A stretch of DNA of 64,000 bases. Origin: Thinopyrum elongatum. Lineage: Eukaryota > Streptophyta > Magnoliopsida > Poales > Poaceae. This document shows positions 1-10,580 of the stretch, one piece after another. Under the pieces are notes generated by a model, which was not told the origin of the DNA, searched no databases, and saw only the letters and a program-made list of their open reading frames with translations. Made by a program: the position numbers and the translations under genes. The stretch covers positions 335,156,409-335,220,408 of the forward strand of contig CM022299.1 of NCBI GenBank assembly GCA_011799875.1. The letters are read 5' to 3'. Position 1 is the stretch's first letter, and each line of letters starts with the position of its first letter.

Positions 1-1179
1 ATGGACAGAGCCGCTCCTCACATACCTGCTCCAAGCTCCCCGAGGACCAAACCGACACACACCGGATCGTTAGGCAATCTAAAGCCTATAAGGTTCATGA
101 GGGAGAACTCTATAAGTTAAGCACTACGGGCATCCTCCAACGATGCATATCCGAAGAAGAAGGAAGATTATTACTTCAGCAGATACACTCCGGCATGAGC
201 GGACATCACGCCGCTGCTCGGACCTGGGTCAACAAGGCTTTCCGAGCTGGTTTTTATTGGCCGACTACGGGCACCGATGCCATCCGCTAGTGTAGCGTTG
301 CCCAGGCTGTCAAGTGTTCGCCAAACAAAGCCACATGCCCCCGCGGTTCTCCGCACTATCCCTATCACCTGGCCTTTTGCGGTATAGGGGCTAGATATGG
401 TCGGCCCACTCAAGGGTGGATCAAGAAAAAATAAATATCTACTTGTCATGGTTGAAAAATTCACCAAATGGATCGAAGCAAAGCCAGTCACCTCGGCCAG
501 AGCCGTCCCGATAATTGAGTTCATCTTCGGGGTCATGCACCGTTATGGTATCCCACATAGTCTGATCACAGACAACGGGACAAAATTCACGGCCAAAGAG
601 GTCAAGACATGGTGCGCAAAAATGGGCATTAAGCTCGATTACGCGTCCGTATATCACCCGTAGTCAAACGGGCAAGTGCAATGCGCCAATGGACTAATCC
701 TCGGTGGCATTAAGCCTAGGTTAGTACACTCCCTTAAAGAAGCTGACTGCAAATGGGTAGATGAACTCGATTCCGTCCTATGGGGTTTGCGCACCACGCC
801 GAATAGATCCACTGGGTATACCCCATTTTTCATGGTTTACGGAGCCGAGGCAGTGCTCCCTTGCGACATCATACACGACGCACCTCGGGTACGCATGTAT
901 GAAGAACGGGAGGCCGAGTTAGATCGGCAGGATGCCTTGGACACTCTAGAAGAGGAGCATAATGTTGCTCGGGCACGATCTGCCATTTACCAGCAGCAGG
1001 CCCAACGCTATCACAGTCAGGAGGTCCGCGCAAAGGACTTCAACGTAGGAGACCTAGTCATGAGGCTCCATCCGGAGAAGCAGAAGCTCAAACTCTCCCC
1101 CAAATGGATGGGCCATTCATCATCGACCAGGTCCTCGTCGGCGCCTACCGAATTCGAGATCCAGCGGATGGACGTATAG
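1..1179 (+). pseudogene. Gypsy (Tat) pol fragment: integrase, inactivated
   Basis: This is the 3' end of a Gypsy polyprotein, covering the integrase, which joins retrotransposon cDNA to chromosomal DNA. The zinc-binding part is seen as IHSGMSGHHAAARTW near 180-230, followed by the catalytic core with GLDMVGPL near 388-411, LITDNGTKF near 562-588, and the downstream RTTPNRSTGYTPFFMVYGAE stretch near 793-852. There is a frameshift near 290-310 and in-frame TAG codons at 385-387 and 661-663. The third catalytic residue is also lost: the usual E of the DD35E triad reads Q at about 679-681 (VQCANG where VERANG is expected). The enzyme is therefore dead on several counts. Codons agree with the Tat lineage; the exact family is not assigned. 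Confidence 0.85.
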
Positions 1180-2217
1180 AACCCAACCCCCAAAACGCGG
1201 TGCTACTCCGACGTTTCTACGGTTGAAACCCCGAACACTGACCATCTATGTATATACAACACTTTACCTTTTTCCTTATTTTTTCTGTTTTAGAAACCTC
1301 GGGGACATCTTTCGAATGACCTCGAGAGCAAATATTATTATGGCATGTTCTTTTCAAAATATGCATCGTTCTACCTCTTACATCCATTGTCTTTCAAGCC
1401 AAAATATGCATCGATTCGACTTAAGATTTGGCCAAGCTGGGTTGCCCGGCTCCTGTGTTTGCCCCTTACGTTCCCGATTGTTCGGCTAAGGGGTAAAGGG
1501 AGCACCGCTGTGATTATTACTCCTGGGTTATCCGGTGCAGTACCTCAGACGGACAAAGCCAAAAGCTAGCACTCTTAAATGTACGAATCGGTCGGCCATG
1601 ACATAGAAATAAAGTTGACGGGGTCTGTCAAAACCCTGACAAGGGGCTTTACCTCTGAGGTCACCCTTCTTCGGACTCAGGTGCTTGACGCAACTGCTCG
1701 GGGAAAGGAACTGTTAGAAGAACTATTTTTCTCGGAAGATGTTTCTTATGTTAAAAAGTAATATAACATAACTCTCTGCCTCACTCTTGTTGTTCGAACC
1801 ACATAGCCGGATTGCCTTGTCTGCTACAACATCTGGTCTGATTACTTAGGCCAGGAGTAAGAGACACTCCTCGGCCACTGGCCGAGGAGGTAGAAGCCAA
1901 TGGCTGGTTAACAAAGTTTGGATGTGCGGTCTGAATAAAGACGTAAAGTACTTAAATACATAGAGTCATACATAATCATCCAATTACACCCGGTCTAGCC
2001 CGTCTATTAAGGTGTCTAGCGCACAGTCCTTCTGTGACAATCGAGCAGCAGGCATGACACTCTCATACACGATACTTGTGGGTATTTCTTTCCCGTCTGG
2101 CCCCATGGGTCCTACCTCAGGCAGGTACGTCGGGTTAACACATGTATAATGGGTCTTAACCATGGCCTAGGCCTCCCTTGCCCCTTCCCGACAGGCGGAC
2201 ACCTTCCAGGCCTTGAT
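1180..2217. other. Non-coding spacer of outer Tat element between pol and antisense gene
   Basis: No credible gene is seen. Short open frames at 1223-1489 and 1579-1761 have no recognisable motif. The stretch lies between the end of pol and the 3' end of the antisense gene, where Tat-type elements have a long untranslated region. Confidence 0.6.
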
Positions 2218-2375
2218 CTAGCGCCGAGCTCTTTTCAGGTGTTCAGCCAGGACGACCATGACTTCGGGCACGTGCTCCACCTCGGGCCATAAAGCCTTGA
2301 ATACATCCTTCATCGATTTCCGGACACTTTTGTGCACCACGGATAGATGAGCCGCCATGTCTTCGGGTACCGGAC
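2218..2375 (-). pseudogene. Antisense gene of outer Tat element, 3'-terminal fragment
   Basis: On the - strand an open frame with residues such as PEDMAAHLSVVHKSV and VMVVLAEHLKRARR ends at a stop at 2218. Its upstream part is cut by insertion of element A at 2376. The apparent extension of the frame to 2463 is element A sequence and does not belong to it. The rest of the gene continues on the far side of A at 8566. Confidence 0.6.
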
Positions 2376-3726
2376 TGATGTCTACTACGCAACCTTCTTC
2401 TTGTAGACTCGTGTTGGGCCTCAAAGCGCAGAGTTTTGTAGGACAATAGCAAATTTCCCTCAAGTGGATGACCTAAGGTTTATCAATCCGTGGGAGGCGT
2501 AGGATGAAGATGGTCTCTCTCAAACAACCCTGCAACCAAATAACAAAGAGTCTCTTGTGTCCCCAACACACCCAATACAATGGTAAAATGTATAGGTGCA
2601 CTAGTTCGGCGAAGAGATGGTGATACAAGTGTAATATGGATGGTAGATATAGGTTTTTGTAATCTGAAAATATAAAAACAGCAAGGTAGCAAGTAACAAA
2701 AGTGAGTAAAAACGGTATTGCAATGCTTGGAAACAAGGCCTAAGGTTCATACTTTCACTAGTGCAAGTTCTCTCAACAATGATAACATAATTAGATCATA
2801 TGGCTATCCCTCAACGTGCAACAAAGAATCACTCCAAAGTTTCTATCGGAGAACGTAGGACGAAAACGTGCATCAACCCCTATGCATAGATTACCCCAAT
2901 GTCACCTCGGGAATCCGCGAGTTGAGTGCCAAAACATACATCAAGTGAACCATAGAACATCCCATTGTCACCACAGATATCCCATCGCAAGACATACATC
3001 AAGTGTTCTCAAATCCAATACTCAATCCAACATAACGAAACCTCAAAGAGCAAGACTCAATTCATCACAAGAAGAGATAGAGAGGGAAGAAACACCATAT
3101 GATCCAACTATAATAACAAAGCTCGTGGTACATCAAGATCGTGCCAAATCAAGAACACGAGAGAGAGAGAGAGAGAGAGATCAAACACATAGCTACTAGT
3201 ACATACCCTCAGCCCGAGGGTGAACTACTCCCTCCTCATCATGGAGACCGCCGGGATGATGAAGATGGCCACCGATGATGGTTTCCCCCTCCGGCAGGGT
3301 GCCGGAACGGGCTCCCGATTGGTTTTTCGTGGCTACAGAGGCTTGCGGCGGCGGAACTCCCGATCTAGGTTTATTTCTCGAGGTTTTGGTATTTATAGGA
3401 GGTGTTGGTGTCAGGGACAAGTCAAGGGGGCCCACGAGGCGACGACAAGGCAGGGGGGCGCGCCCTCCACCCTTGTGGTTACCTCGGGACTCCTCTCCGA
3501 TATCTTTTCGTTCCAGTATTTTTTATATTTTCCAAAAATACTCTCCGTAAATTTTTAGCCCATTCCGAGAACTTTTATTTCTGCACAAAAAACGACACCA
3601 CGGTAGTTCTGCTGAAAACAGCGTCAGTCCGGGTTAGTTCTAATCAAATCATACCAAAATCATATAGAATTGTTGTAAACATGGCATGAATACTTCATAA
3701 ATTATAGATACGTTGGAGACGTATCA
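2376..3726 (-). repeat. Element A 3' LTR (1351 bp)
   Basis: It matches 7189-8560 over its whole length with scattered substitutions. On the - strand it starts TGATACGTCTCC and ends GTAGACATCA. It carries an 11-unit (GA)n tract at 3159-3180, against 21 units in the partner LTR. Confidence 0.92.
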
Positions 3727-3740
3727 GCATCCCCAAGCTT
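3727..3740 (-). other. Element A polypurine tract
   Basis: On the - strand the sequence AAGCTTGGGGATGC directly abuts the 3' LTR. This is the expected place for the purine-rich primer of plus-strand DNA synthesis. The identical 14-mer also occurs inside the element at 5574-5587, 5631-5644 and 6851-6864. Confidence 0.75.
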
Positions 3741-6294
3741 AATTCATGCTCGTCCTCGAGTAGGTAAATGATAAAAGAGATAATTTATGAAGTGTGAATG
3801 CTAGCAAGTGCACAAGTTTGATCAATGATAATTTCAATCACTTTTTCTAGCATCATTATATATCATAAATAGTAGCTCATCTCATAAAACTTCTCATGAT
3901 CAAGTAGCAAGCTATTCACATGTTAAAGCATAGATCATAAACTTTCTTGAAAACTAACAAACTATGTTCTCAGTCATCAAACAATTGCAATTCATCTTAT
4001 TTTCAGGAAGGGTCTATGTAAGAGCTTTGATTTAGCAAATTCCACATAATCAACTATCATATAGTCTTCCATGATTGCTACCATTCAAAGCATATTTTTA
4101 GAACAAATAGCATCCATCGAACACAGAGAAAGATAGGGGCTTAGTGTTTCGCCTCCCAACTTATTTATCTTATAGATAATTGTCAACAATAATAATTCAT
4201 GATCAAACATATTTGAATGGCCATATATGCTTAGATCTTTCCCCATCACATGATGCTTACCAACTAAAGAGTAGGTTGGAATGAGAAGGAATACTACTGA
4301 CTCTTGCATAAAAGTAAAAGATAGGCCCTTCGCAGAGGGAAGCAGGGATTTGCAGAGGTGCCAGAGCTCGAAGTTTTTTTAAAACAGAGGTGAAAATAAT
4401 TTTGAGAGGCATGCTTTCATTGTCAATGTAACGACCGAGAGTTCTCACTATCTTCCATGCTAGACACATTATATGCGGTTCCCAAATAGAATGGTAAAGT
4501 TTTTACTCCCCGTCCACCAACAATCACACTCCACGGCTGATCCGAAACAACGGGTACCGTCCATACCAACAACAGTCCTGGGGGAGTTTTGTTTAATTAT
4601 TTGAAATTATGTTTTTGATCTTTTGATCATAGGACTGGGCATCCCAATTACCAGCCACTCTAACGTGAATGATAAGTGAATAAACACTCATCGTGAGAAT
4701 AACCCACCTAGCATGGAAGATACTGACAGCCCCTAGTCGCTACATGAGCGATTCGGGCATACAAAACAGATTATTATTTGAAGGTTTAGAGTTTGGCACA
4801 TGCAAATTTACTTGGAACGGCAGGTAAATACCGCATATGGGTAGATATGGTGGACACTCATGAAAGAAACTTGGTTCAAGGATTTTGGATGCACAAGAAA
4901 TATTCCCGCTTAGTACAGAAATTTTGGCTAGCAAAAGATTCTAAATAGCAAGCACCACATGTTGGAGGATCCATAACAATATAACTTCTATACAAATATA
5001 CCCAAGCATAACTCATTACGTTGTCTTCCTTGTCCAACTTCAACTAATTTGCTCAAATTTGAAAATAATTAATGGGGCTCACAATCATAGAAGATGTCCA
5101 AGATAGTATATTTATATGTGAAATCTCTCTTCCTTCAATATTCTTTCATGAATTGTTCAAGTGACCAATACTATGTTTGCTAACTTTCAATAAATTTACC
5201 ACCTCTACTTCTTATATGTGAAGTCATTACTCCCCATGGGATAAGAATATGAAGCATATATAATTTCATATTTATAATATTCAATTCATTCAACCATTTA
5301 CTCATAGGATATAAGTGAAGCACGAGAGTAAATGACAAACTACTCCAAAAAATATAAGTGAAGATCAATGAGTAGTCGAATAATTACGTAGCTATGTGAA
5401 GACTCTCTCTCAAAAATAATAATTTAGATCTTAAGTATTTTATACAAACAGCAAGCAAAATAAAATAAAATGACATTCTAAAAATAACACACATCATGTG
5501 AAGAAGCAAAAACTTAGGCTCAACCGATACTAACCGATAATTCTTGATGAAGAAAGGTGGGATGCCAACCGGGGCATCCCCAAGCTTAGATCCTTGAGAC
5601 TTCTTGAAATAATAACTAGGGATGCCTTGGGCATCCCCAAGCTTGAGCTTTTGTGTCTCCTTAATTCCTTTTATATCACGATTTCCCTAAATCTTAAAAA
5701 CTTCATCCACACAAAACTCAACAAGAACTCGTGAGAAAAGTTAGTATAAATCAAATGCAAAACCTTATCATTCTCTACTGTAGAAAATCACTAAAATTAT
5801 TATTTAGCATTGGATACGAAATGCCTCTGCATATTTAATACTCCTATCCTCAAATAGAATCATTAAACAAGTAAACATATGCAAACAATGCAAACATAAC
5901 AGCAATCTGTCTAAACAGGATAGTCTGTAAAGAGTGCAATTGTACTCATACTTCCCTAACTCTAAAAATTCTGAAAAATTAGGAAAACGTAGAAAATTTG
6001 TATATAAATCCTCTGTAAAAATATCAGAGTTTTTTCCACTTTCCAGTAAAATACAGGAATTTCTGTACTGGACGCAAAAGTTTCTGTTTTTGCACAGAAT
6101 CAAGTCAACTATCAACCACACTATCCCAAAGGCTTTACTTGACACCTTATTCAAACAAAAGCTATAAAACATGATTAATACAGTAGCTTAATCATGTGAA
6201 CTCAGAAAAATAGTAGGGGTAAATATTGGGTTGTCTCTCAACAAGCGCTTTTCTTTAATGCCTTTTTAGCTAGGCATGATGATTTCCATGATGC
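3741..6294. other. Element A internal non-coding region, AT-rich
   Basis: No protein-coding signal is seen on either strand. The region is AT-rich. It holds two extra copies of the PPT-like 14-mer (5574, 5631) and short repeats of the type ATAAGTGAAG near 5311-5363. Element B has a similar layout at 12350-12790. Confidence 0.6.
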
Positions 6295-7062
6295 TCACAT
6301 AAAGGATAAGAATTGAAACATAACGGGAGCATCATGAAGCATATAACTAGCACATTTAAGTCTAACCCACTTCCTATGTATAGGGATTTTGTGAGCAAAC
6401 AATTTATGGGAACAAGAATCAACTAGCTTAGGAAAGCAAAACAAGCATAACTTCAAGATTTTCAACACATAGAGAGGAAACTTGATATTATTGCAATATG
6501 TAGAAGCACATGTTCCTCTCTCATAATAATTTTCAGTAGCATCATGAATGAATTCAACAATATAGCTATCACATAAAGCATTCTTTTCATGATTCATAAG
6601 CATAGAAATTTTACTACTCTCCACATAAGCAAAATTCTTCTCATTCATCGTAGTGGGAGGAGCAAATTCAATAAAATAACTATCATTGGATTGAAAATTA
6701 AAATCAAGATGACAAGTTTCATGGTTATCATTATTCTTTATAGCATACATGTCATCACAATAATCATCATAGATAGGAGGCATGCTTTCATCATAATAAA
6801 TTTGCTCATCAAAACTTGGGGGACAAAAAATATCATCTTCATCAAACATAGCATCCCCAAGCTTATGGCTTTGCATATCATTAGCATCATGGATATTCAA
6901 AGAATTCACACTAAAAACATTGCAATCATGCTCATCATTCAAAGATTTTATGCCAAACATTTTATTGACTTCTTCTTCTAACACTTGAGCACAATTTTCC
7001 TTTCCATCATTTTCACGAAAGACATTATAAAGATGAATTATATGTGGCAACCTCAATTCCAT
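6295..7062 (-). CDS. Element A internal gene, unknown function (255 aa)
   Basis: This is the only long open frame in element A and it is uninterrupted. It begins about 100 bases inside the primer binding site, where gag would normally sit. The protein is acidic and rich in Asp, Asn and Tyr in its first half (for example DDIFCPPSFDEQIYYDES) and more hydrophobic near the C-terminus. There is no zinc knuckle, protease, RT or integrase motif. The stretch YYERGT..NNIKFPL..KIPIHRKWVRLKCAS resembles YYERGT..NTIKLQE..DMPMHRKRVRIHHC in element B, so the two elements share a gene. The start at 7062 is the first ATG. Known from memory only as a recurrent open frame of Triticeae non-autonomous Gypsy elements; its role is unknown. 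Confidence 0.6.
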   Translation of the reverse strand: MELRLPHIIHLYNVFRENDGKENCAQVLEEEVNKMFGIKSLNDEHDCNVFSVNSLNIHDANDMQSHKLGDAMFDEDDIFCPPSFDEQIYYDESMPPIYDDYCDDMYAIKNNDNHETCHLDFNFQSNDSYFIEFAPPTTMNEKNFAYVESSKISMLMNHEKNALCDSYIVEFIHDATENYYERGTCASTYCNNIKFPLYVLKILKLCLFCFPKLVDSCSHKLFAHKIPIHRKWVRLKCASYMLHDAPVMFQFLSFM

Positions 7063-7160
7063 TTTTTTTGTAGTTTTATTTTATAAACTAAACTAGTGAT
7101 AAAACAAGAAACTAAAAGATTCAATTGCAAGATCTAAAGATATACCTTCAAGAACTCACC

Positions 7161-7178
7161 TCCCCGGCAACGACGCCA
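7161..7178 (-). other. Element A primer binding site
   Basis: Just inside the 5' LTR the - strand reads TGGCGTCGTTGCCGGGGA, nearly the same as TGGCGCCGTTGCCGGGG in element B. Position next to the LTR and likeness to other Triticeae Gypsy PBS sites support the call. The tRNA was not identified. Confidence 0.7.
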
Positions 7179-7188
7179 GAAAAGAGCT

Positions 7189-7969
7189 TGATGTCTACTA
7201 CGCAACCTTCTTCTTGTAGACTCGTGTTGGGCCTCCAAGCGCAGAGTTTTGTAGGATAGTAGCAAATTTCCCTCAAGTGGATGACCTAAGGTTTATCAAT
7301 CTGTGGGAGGCGTAGGATGAAGATGGTCTCTCTCAAACAACCCTGCAACCAAATAACAAAGAGTCTCTTGTGTCCCCAACACACCCAATACAATGGTAAA
7401 TTGTATAGGTGCACTAGTTCGGCGAAGAGATGGTGATACAAGTGTAATATGGATGGTAGATATATGTTTTTGTAATCTGAAAATATAAAAACAGCAAGGT
7501 AGCAAGTAACAAAAGTGAGTAAAAATGGTATTGCAATGCTTGGAAACAAGGCCTAAGGTTCATACTTTCACTAGTGCAAGTTCTCTCAACAATGATAACA
7601 TAATTAGATCATATGACTATCCCTCAACATGCAACAAAGAATCACTCCAAAGTTTCTATCGGAGAACGTAGGACGAAAACATGCATCAACCCCTAAGCAT
7701 AGATTACCCCAATATCACCTTGGGAATCCGCGAGTTGAGTGCCAAAACATACATCAAGTGAATCAATAGAACATCCCATTGTCACCACAGATATCCCATC
7801 GCAAGACATACATCAAGTGTTCTCAAATCCAATACTCAATCCAACATAACGAAACCTCAAAAAGCAAGACTCAATTCATCACAAGAAGAGATAGAGAGGG
7901 AAGAAACACCATATGATCCAACTATAATAACAAAGCTCGCGGTACATCAAGATCGTGCCAAATCAAGAA

Positions 7970-8016
<47 letters not shown>

Positions 8017-8560
8017 AAACACATAGCTACTGGTACATACCCTCAGCCCCGAGGGTGAACTACTCCCTCCTCGTCATGGAGACCGCCGGGATGATGAAGA
8101 TAGCCACAGATGATGGTTTCCCCCTCCGGCAGGGTGCCGGAACGGGCTCCCAATTGGTTTTTCATGGCTACAGAGGCTTGCGGCGGCGGAACTCCCGATC
8201 TAGGTTTATTTCTGGAGGTTTTGGTATTTATAGGAGGTGTTGGCGTCGGGGACAAGTCAAGGGGGCCCACGAGGCGACGACAAGGCAGGGGGCACGCCCT
8301 CCACCCTTGTGGTTACCTCGGGACTCCTCTCCGATATCTTTTCGTTCCAGTATTTTTTATATTTTCCAAAAATATTCTTCGTAAATTTTCAGCCCATTCC
8401 GAGAACTTTTATTTCTGCACAAAAAACGACACCACGGTAGTTCTGCTGAAAACAGCGTCAGTCCGGGTTAGTTCTAATCAAATCATACCAAAATCATATA
8501 GAATTGTTGTAAACATGGCATGAATACTTCATAAATTATAGATACGTTGGAGACGTATCA
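7189..8560 (-). repeat. Element A 5' LTR (1372 bp)
   Basis: Partner of 2376-3726. The 21-bp length difference is nearly all explained by the (GA)n tract, which is 42 bases at 7973-8014 here. On the - strand this copy contains the promoter for the element. Confidence 0.92.
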
Positions 8561-8565
8561 CGGAC

Positions 8566-9080
8566 CACGGGCGTCGAGGGGCTGGTCATACAGAGAAGCT
8601 GCCAAGCAAAGTGAGTTTGCCTGCTAATCACCTTGGATAAATCTCAATCCAGAATGATTTTTGAAATCACAACTTACCGAAAATCATCTCATCTATCCGA
8701 CGATTCTTGTCCTCGACAGCAGCTAGTTGAGCTTTTAAGCTCTCAATCTCTCTGGCCTACCGGACATTTTCGGCCCTCAGCGTATTGACACCATCCACCC
8801 TTTGGGTCACCATGTGTTGGTTTGCCTGGCGCTACGACTCCGTATAAAGCAAATTCTCGCGGGCCTGCTTGAGATCCCTTTCCAGATGACCTAGGACTTC
8901 CGTTGCTACATCGGATTGCACTGTCAGGGAATCTTATCATCTCAATAACTAAGATTATTATATACAATACAAAGCACTTACTGTGCGCCGCACGAGTGAA
9001 CTTCTTCACCTGTTCCACCTCGGCCAAGGCAGTCTCCAGTTTCCCCTTTGTCTGGGATAGGGCTTCAGATAGTTGATCAT
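8566..9080 (-). pseudogene. Antisense gene of outer Tat element, coiled-coil-like part
   Basis: The - strand encodes LKAQLAAVEDKNRRIDEMIF and, after an in-frame break, TLRAENVR and LERDLKQAREN; nearer 9080 it reads ALAEVEQVKKF. The heptad-like spacing of L, I, V and the charge pattern suggest a coiled coil. The short AT-rich stretch at 8930-8980 may be an intron. The fragment is bounded by element A on the left and element B on the right and continues in 16536-17067. Confidence 0.55.
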
Positions 9081-10566
9081 TGATAACCCACAAGTATAGG
9101 AGATCGTTTGTAGCCTTTTTCGATAAATAAGAGTGTCGAACCCAACGAGGAGCTAAAGGTAGAACAAATATTCCCTCAAGTTCTATCGACCACCGATACA
9201 ACTCTACGCACACTTAACGTTCGCTTTACCTAGAACAAGAATAAAACTAGAAGTACTTTGCGAGAATAAAACTACGAATAAATTGCAAGATAATAAATTT
9301 AGTACTGTGGTATAAAGCTTTTTGTAACACAAGAGAAAGATTTGTCCCTAGGCAATCGATAACTAGACCGGTAATCATTATTGCAATTTTATATGAGGGA
9401 GAGGCATGAGCTAACATACTTTCCATACTTGGATCATATGCACTTATGATTGGAACTCTAGCAAGCATCCACAACTACCAAAGATCATTAAGATAAAACC
9501 CAACCATAGCATTAAGTATCAAGTCCTCTTTACTCCCATACGCAACAACCCCCTTACTCGGGCGTAAACTTCTGTCACTCTAGCCACCCACCATATGAGA
9601 ATCATGAACGTATTGCAACACCCTATAGAGGGGATCCCTCATGCTTGCGCGACACGGAGGGCACCATAGGACAACACCAAAATAAAATATACAACTCAAA
9701 CCAATCATGATCATCAATCAACCCATAGGACAAAACAGATCTACTCAAAAATCATAGGATAACCACATATCATTGGATAATAATATATAGTGTTGAGCAC
9801 CATGTTTAAGTAGAGAATTACAACGGGAATAGCGAGGTTACACCGCTGCATAGAGCGGAGAAAGTTGGTGTTTATGGTAGCAAGGTTGTTGGTGTAGATC
9901 GTCGTCACAATCCTTGCCCCGACGGCACTCCGGCACCATCGGGAGAGAGAGGGGGAAAGAGCCCCCTCCTTCTTCTTCTTCCTTCGCCTCCCCCTAGATG
10001 GGAGGAGAGTTCCCCCTACGATCCATGGCCTCCATGGCGGCGGAGGGGCGGGAGCCCCTCCGAGATTGGATCTCTCTCTCTCTGTTCTTTTCTGTTTCGC
10101 GTCCCTGTTTTCTGGCCCTTCACCGTTTCTTAAATTCCCGGAGATCCATAACTCCGATTGCGTTGAAATTTTAACACAAATTTTTTTCTGGATATAAGCT
10201 TCCTTGCGGCCGAAGAAGAGCCCAACCGACTTACGGTGTGCCCACTAGGCACCACCGCGCGCCAGGGGGGCCCAGGCGCGCCTTGGTGGGTAGTGGAGGC
10301 TGTGGGCCTCCGTTTGCGTTGATTCCACCTCCCAAAAATCACATATATTCGAAAATAAATCTCCATAAATTATTATCGCGTTTGGACTTCATTTGATATG
10401 GATATTCTGCGAAACAAAAAAATATGCAACAAACAGGAACTGGCACTGGGCACTGGATCAATATGTTAGTCCCAAAAATAATATAAAATGTTGCCAAAAG
10501 TATGTAAACGTTGTAGAATATTGGCATGAAACAATCAAAAATTATAGATACGACGGAGACGTATCA
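9081..10566 (-). repeat. Element B 3' LTR (1486 bp)
   Basis: It begins TGATAACCCACAAG and ends GGAGACGTATCA on the + strand and matches 15050-16530 with few differences. Confidence 0.92.
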
Positions 10567-10580
10567 GCATCCCCAAGCTT
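10567..10580 (-). other. Element B polypurine tract
   Basis: The - strand reads AAGCTTGGGGATGC next to the 3' LTR, identical to the PPT of element A. Two further exact copies lie inside B at 12719-12732 and 12775-12788. Confidence 0.75.

Larger units (their letters stand above)
2376..8560 (-). mobile_element. Element A: complete non-autonomous Gypsy-like LTR retrotransposon, TSD CGGAC
   Basis: Two LTRs (2376-3726 and 7189-8560) flank 3.46 kb of internal DNA. The perfect 5-bp target duplication CGGAC is at 2371-2375 and 8561-8565. The primer binding site lies beside the right LTR and the polypurine tract beside the left LTR, so the element is transcribed on the - strand. No gag, protease, reverse transcriptase or integrase motif is present. 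The only substantial gene is 6295-7062. The element therefore depends on proteins from another element. Both LTRs begin and end with the TGAT..ATCA-type termini common in Triticeae Gypsy families; I do not assign a family name. Confidence 0.9.

Noticed and set aside
2473..2736. Protein-like frames repeated at 2473-2736 and 7286-7549
   Set aside because: Both are in the LTRs of element A and are simply the same LTR sequence twice.
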